From positions 1 through 25,479 of the forward strand of contig DATMQA010000046.1 of assembly GCA_035566895.1 (NCBI GenBank): a stretch of 25,479 nucleotides of DNA, given 5' to 3'. The stretch is from DATMQA01 sp035566895. Lineage in GTDB: Bacteria > Verrucomicrobiota > Verrucomicrobiia > Limisphaerales > UBA8199. Of this stretch, positions 23,301-25,479 are shown piece by piece. The notes beneath the pieces were generated by a model. That model had not been told where the DNA came from. It ran no database searches and worked only from the letters and a program-made list of their open reading frames with translations. Both the position numbers and the translations under genes were made by a program. Every line of letters begins with the position of its first letter. The stretch's first letter is position 1.

Positions 23301-25479
23301 CGTGACGAACACCGCCAGCGACTCGGACATGCCACCACTCCAGCTCACTTACACGCTCCAGTCGAGCTCACCAACGAACGCTGCTATTTCAAACAATGGC
23401 ATCATCACCTGGACACCAACTGAGGCGCAGGTCGCGAGTACGAACCTCATTACCACAGTGGTCACTGACAACGGCACGCCGCCCTTGAGTGCCACCAACA
23501 CGTTTACGGTCTTGGTCAACGATCTGAACTTTCCTCCCGCTTTCTTGGGAACGCCACCCAACCGGACGATTGCGCCGCTGACGACCCTGAGCGTGACCAA
23601 CAACGCTACCGATCCGGATTTAAGCGCCACCCTGACTTACTCGCTCCTGATCGCCCCGACCAACGCCAGTATCGGCACCAATAACGGCGTGATTACTTGG
23701 ACGCCTGCGCAGGAACAGGACCAGAGCACCAATGTCTTCACGACGGTGGTGACCGATTTCGATCCCCTGGCCGTCAATTCGCAGCATTTGAGCGCGACCA
23801 ACAGTTTTACGGTAATTGTCAATGGTCATGCCGTGCTGGTGGTGGATACGACGGCTCTGCTGGCTGAAGGCTGCTATCCGACCAACAATGCGATCGATCC
23901 CGGGGAAACCGTCACAGTGCTCTTCTCGGTCAAGGACATCGGGCTAGGCAACACGACAAATCTGGTCGCCACGTTACTGACCAACAGCAGTGTCATTTCA
24001 CCCAGCGGGCCGCAGACCTTTGGCGTCCTGTTGTCCGGAGGAGCCGATGTCAGCCAGCCCTTCACGTTTACCGCCAATGGCGGTTGCGGCAGCAATATCA
24101 CTGCGAACCTTCAAATGCAGGACGGCAGCTTGAACCTGGGCACCGCAAGCGTCTCTTTTGTGCTCGGCCCGGTTGTGCTCGTCTCGACACAGAATTTCGA
24201 CAGTGTGACGGCACCTGCCTTGCCGGCCGGTTGGGCCACCGTCGCCACCGGCTACGCCTCCAATTGGGTGACGGAGACCACGAATCGGGACACCCTGCCG
24301 AACGCTGCCTTTTCCACAGACGCCACCAACATCGGACTTAATGAGTTGGATTCCGCGCCCATCGTGCTGCCCAATGGCGTGGCGACCCTCGCTTTCAAGA
24401 ACTGGTACGACCTCGAGGATGACATCACCCACCCCACCAACGGTTTCGATGGCGGAGTGTTGGAGCTTAAGGTCGGCACCAATGCTTACATTGACATCGT
24501 GGCTGCGGGTGGCAGCTTCGTTAGTGGGGGTTATACAGCCACAATTAATACTAATTTTGGCAACCCGCTGGCGGGACGCATGGCCTGGAGCGGCAACACC
24601 GGCGGGTTCACTAACACGGTGGTGAGCCTGCCCACCTCGGCACAGGGGCAAACCGTCCAGTTCCGCTGGCGCTGCGGCACTGATAACGGCGTCGGCAAGA
24701 GCGGCTGGCGCATTGATTCGATTGGGATCACCGGTTATTCCTGTTGCGCCAGAACGCCGCCGCTATTGCCCCTGCAGACCAACCGAACCATCGCTGGCCT
24801 CAGCACGCTCATCGTGACCAACACCGCTACCGATGTGAGTGTGCCGTCCAACAGTTTGACCTATTCGCTGGTTGCCCCGCCAGGCGGGGCTCAAATCGAC
24901 ACCAATGGCGTGATTACCTGGACGCCCGTGCCGGCGCAAGTGCCCAGCACCAACCTCTTTACGACCGTGGTCACCGATAATGGCACCCCCGCCCTGAGCG
25001 CCACCAACAGTTTCACGGTCATCGTGCAGGCGGTGCACAACGGGCCGGTACTGCCGGCCCAAACCAACCGCACTATTATAGGCTTGGCGACACTTGTCGT
25101 AACCAACACCGCCAGCGATAATGACATCCCGGCGACGGCGTTGACCTATGCGCTATCGGTCGCGCCGACCAACGCCGTCATCGACGCCAACGGGGTGATT
25201 ACCTGGACGCCGGTTATGGCTCAAGTGCCCAGCACCAATTTGTTTACCACTGTCGTCACCGATAACGGCACCCCTGCCCTGAGCGCCACTAACAGCATCA
25301 CCGTCATCGTGCAGGCGGTGCACAATGGGCCAGTGCTGCCAGCGCAGGCCAACCGCGCGACGATCGGCTTGGCGAAGCTGGTGGTCACGAACACCGCCAA
25401 CGACAATGACATCCCGGCCACAGTGTTGACGTATACTTTGACCGTTGCGCCGACCAACGTGGTGATCGACAGCAACGGC
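20371..25479 (+). CDS. Giant secreted multidomain protein (GATase-like, deacetylase-like, anchor-J-like and Ig-like repeats), 3' end outside window
   Basis: One uninterrupted frame of at least 1703 codons, still open at the window edge. The ATG at 20371 starts a signal peptide (M-K-C-A-C-L-C-L-A-G-L-V-P-S-A-L-Q-A); the frame is open back to 20131, so ATG 20275 or 20227 could add an N-terminal extension. Residues 25-270 resemble a GATase-like domain (Y-P-I-V-I-S-L-A, then V-A-A-G-G-F-L-F-V-G-A-S). Residues 280-560 look like a polysaccharide-deacetylase fold: A-F-M-I-R-H-D-L-E (His305, Asp306) and G-P-H-N-G-G (His371). Then follow anchor-J-like copy 1 (673-850), Ig-like repeats 1-3 (864-1152), a CARDB-like domain (about 1153-1270), anchor-J-like copy 2 (1274-1453) and Ig-like repeats 4-6 (1463 onward). 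It is likely cell-surface or matrix associated and may act on the polysaccharide made by the cluster. Catalysis is unproven. Confidence 0.88.
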   Translation, partial: MKCACLCLAGLVPSALQAQTQPLVAIHDSELTRALEVMPATGATPKGAGTTGFQWWPTDWHYFVMPEALKEGLHSDGTAFTVVSDSNISAGALLTNGLPKYPIVISLASEAIRNDEIAQLTNYVAAGGFLFVGASAFTRNTNGTTRGDFAFANDLGVHMVVSGLTNWTQNNTFTKQVDHRLISHFPSGSLTHRLPASSEEIPWGISPSHPFLEPHDIWQVSAGDATVIATGDSLPYLLVKPYGKGYFIYHAAFQPLIGHSGFAPGMYAYGIFRKAIEWAFQSANLAVPKLSPWPYPYDAAFMIRHDLENFTNEIAAIAASAQIEFTNGARGDYYFCTGTLRDDASPTYDTNAMIAGLRQAVTNYGATIGPHNGGLRNPNNPALVRGQYDYWHWGPDEALDVTPPGYASGKAYAMASMSNSFVDIEHWLSGITNGLRAWCACYFNGTREASYDIQSQLNVKITGEQKLTPWPHWTVSTQTSGKRYVLSEPVSDWFVNGLVAQSLEPWHPPGVQTSQTMHDGVDFYYNMGALINFYSHTLSTGLGGAGQLTPDYLTYSLNTNFHPRIWSANAVSVYQWWLQRSNAQITATSSTNGLQSIVTISVSGATDPNTTVEILVPYTNNFCSLQVLTNGVLAAGNSYRTNGQVVKVRVGTSVTNTVISYYPLSSSSQVFSQNFDGVTAPGLPSGWTTSATGAQAPWVTQTTNSDTPPNAAFSIDATNIGLNELDSPPIALPVGTTQLSFQNYYDLETGGGSIGYDGGVLEIKIGTNAYTDILAAGGGFATGGYTSTISTNYGNPLAGRQAWSGNSAGFVITLVNLPASAAGQTVQFRWRCGTDNANGRSGWRIDTVAIASTVCFCCSGTNTPPVLPAQTNRTSSGTASIVVTNTASDTDFPPETLSYQLVSPPVGAGIDANGVIAWTPAVSQVPSTNLITTIVTDSGLPPLSATNSFTITVNAIHNGPVLPAQTNRTINEMTTLTVTNTASDSDMPPLQLTYTLQSSSPTNAAISNNGIITWTPTEAQVASTNLITTVVTDNGTPPLSATNTFTVLVNDLNFPPAFLGTPPNRTIAPLTTLSVTNNATDPDLSATLTYSLLIAPTNASIGTNNGVITWTPAQEQDQSTNVFTTVVTDFDPLAVNSQHLSATNSFTVIVNGHAVLVVDTTALLAEGCYPTNNAIDPGETVTVLFSVKDIGLGNTTNLVATLLTNSSVISPSGPQTFGVLLSGGADVSQPFTFTANGGCGSNITANLQMQDGSLNLGTASVSFVLGPVVLVSTQNFDSVTAPALPAGWATVATGYASNWVTETTNRDTLPNAAFSTDATNIGLNELDSAPIVLPNGVATLAFKNWYDLEDDITHPTNGFDGGVLELKVGTNAYIDIVAAGGSFVSGGYTATINTNFGNPLAGRMAWSGNTGGFTNTVVSLPTSAQGQTVQFRWRCGTDNGVGKSGWRIDSIGITGYSCCARTPPLLPLQTNRTIAGLSTLIVTNTATDVSVPSNSLTYSLVAPPGGAQIDTNGVITWTPVPAQVPSTNLFTTVVTDNGTPALSATNSFTVIVQAVHNGPVLPAQTNRTIIGLATLVVTNTASDNDIPATALTYALSVAPTNAVIDANGVITWTPVMAQVPSTNLFTTVVTDNGTPALSATNSITVIVQAVHNGPVLPAQANRATIGLAKLVVTNTANDNDIPATVLTYTLTVAPTNVVIDSNG
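22387..22920 (+). repeat. Anchor-J/MAM-like domain, copy 1
   Basis: A 178-residue module from Q-N-F-D-G-V-T-A-P to G-W-R-I-D-T-V-A-I. It shares with copy 2 the segments N-A-A-F-S, D-A-T-N-I-G-L-N-E-L-D-S, Y-D-L-E, D-G-G-V-L-E, G-N-P-L-A-G-R, A-W-S-G-N, and F-R-W-R-C-G-T-D-N. This jelly-roll type occurs widely in secreted bacterial proteins. Confidence 0.8.
22960..23826 (+). repeat. Ig/cadherin-like repeat array, units 1-3
   Basis: Three consecutive units at 22960-23244, 23245-23532 and 23533-23826 (95, 96 and about 98 residues). Each opens with a P-x-N-R-T or Q-T-N-R-T motif, continues with V-T-N-T/N-A-(S/T)-D, a G-(V/I)-I-x-W-T-P strand and S-T-N-x-x-T-T-x-V-T-D, and closes with L-S-A-T-N-(S/T)-F-T-V. 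The pattern matches putative-Ig (He_PIG-like) domains. Unit 3 is the most divergent and carries an insertion. Confidence 0.8.
24190..24729 (+). repeat. Anchor-J/MAM-like domain, copy 2
   Basis: A 180-residue second copy of the module at 22387-22920, from Q-N-F-D-S-V-T-A-P to G-W-R-I-D-S-I-G-I. Both copies are followed by a short cysteine-containing linker (C-F-C-C in copy 1, C-C in copy 2) and then an Ig-like repeat, so the whole block of anchor-J-like domain plus Ig-like array appears to have been duplicated. Confidence 0.8.
24757..25479 (+). repeat. Ig/cadherin-like repeat array, units 4-6 (truncated by window)
   Basis: Units at 24757-25041 and 25042-25326 are each exactly 285 nt (95 residues); a third from 25327 is cut by the window end. 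They match one another closely at the DNA level in the second half, for example GTGCCCAGCACCAA and CCCTGAGCGCCAC occur in both units 4 and 5 at the same offset. This is the most homogeneous part of the gene and points to recent tandem amplification. Confidence 0.85.

Noticed and set aside
22588..25475. Several minus-strand frames with repeated hydrophobic, membrane-like translations
   Set aside because: They are antisense to the Ig-like repeats; the repetition and apparent hydrophobicity come from the complement of ACC/AAC/GTC-rich coding repeats.
22960..25479. Regular repeats considered as a CRISPR array
   Set aside because: Units of about 285 nt are in-frame protein repeats with diverged copies, not short identical repeats with unique spacers.

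Overview
The window is most of a surface- or exopolysaccharide biosynthesis locus, entirely on the + strand, followed by the first 1.7 kb of codons of a giant repetitive secreted protein. The organism is probably a GC-rich Gram-negative bacterium of the Verrucomicrobiota (or a close PVC relative). This is an inference from style: weak or missing Shine-Dalgarno sites, polysaccharide genes mixed with very large secreted beta-rich proteins full of Thr-Asn and Asn-Gly, duplicated jelly-roll/anchor-type domains, and a Wzc-like protein with an unusual P-loop. No marker gene is present to confirm it.

Layout. (1) 1-2533: tail of a DegT-type sugar aminotransferase and a Wzc-like chain-length determinant/ATPase. 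(2) 2746-7767: a compact run of a DUF354 GT-B protein, non-hydrolysing UDP-GlcNAc 2-epimerase (wecB), a GT2 glycosyltransferase and a class-B asparagine synthetase-like amidotransferase. (3) 7895-10844: a polytopic O-antigen ligase/polymerase-like protein and a soluble protein with a polysaccharide-deacetylase-like core. (4) 10845-14101: a 299-nt non-coding stretch carrying a near-perfect sigma-54 (-24/-12) promoter, then a secreted right-handed beta-helix protein with a duplicated jelly-roll module. (5) 14131-14156: a strong hairpin, then 14174-20121: GT4, hexapeptide acyltransferase, three GT2 enzymes and an NAD-dependent sugar epimerase, tightly packed. (6) 20371 to the window end: a secreted multidomain protein (GATase-like region, deacetylase-like region, then alternating anchor-J-like and Ig/cadherin-like repeats) still open at base 25479.

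How the genes fit together. The aminotransferase, WecB and SDR epimerase would supply amino and epimerised nucleotide sugars. Four GT2/GT4 enzymes plus the GT2 at 4963 and possibly the DUF354 protein would assemble the repeat unit; the amidotransferase and acyltransferase would decorate it; the Wzy/WaaL-like protein would polymerise or ligate it; the Wzc-like protein would control chain length. The initiating phosphoglycosyltransferase, flippase, outer-membrane exporter and any exosortase are not in the window. The set resembles the exosortase/PEP-CTERM type of EPS locus, in which sigma-54 regulation by PrsK/PrsR is known, so the sigma-54 site before the beta-helix gene is a meaningful link, although no exosortase or PEP-CTERM signal is visible here.

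No tRNA, rRNA, CRISPR array, insertion sequence or replication origin was recognised.
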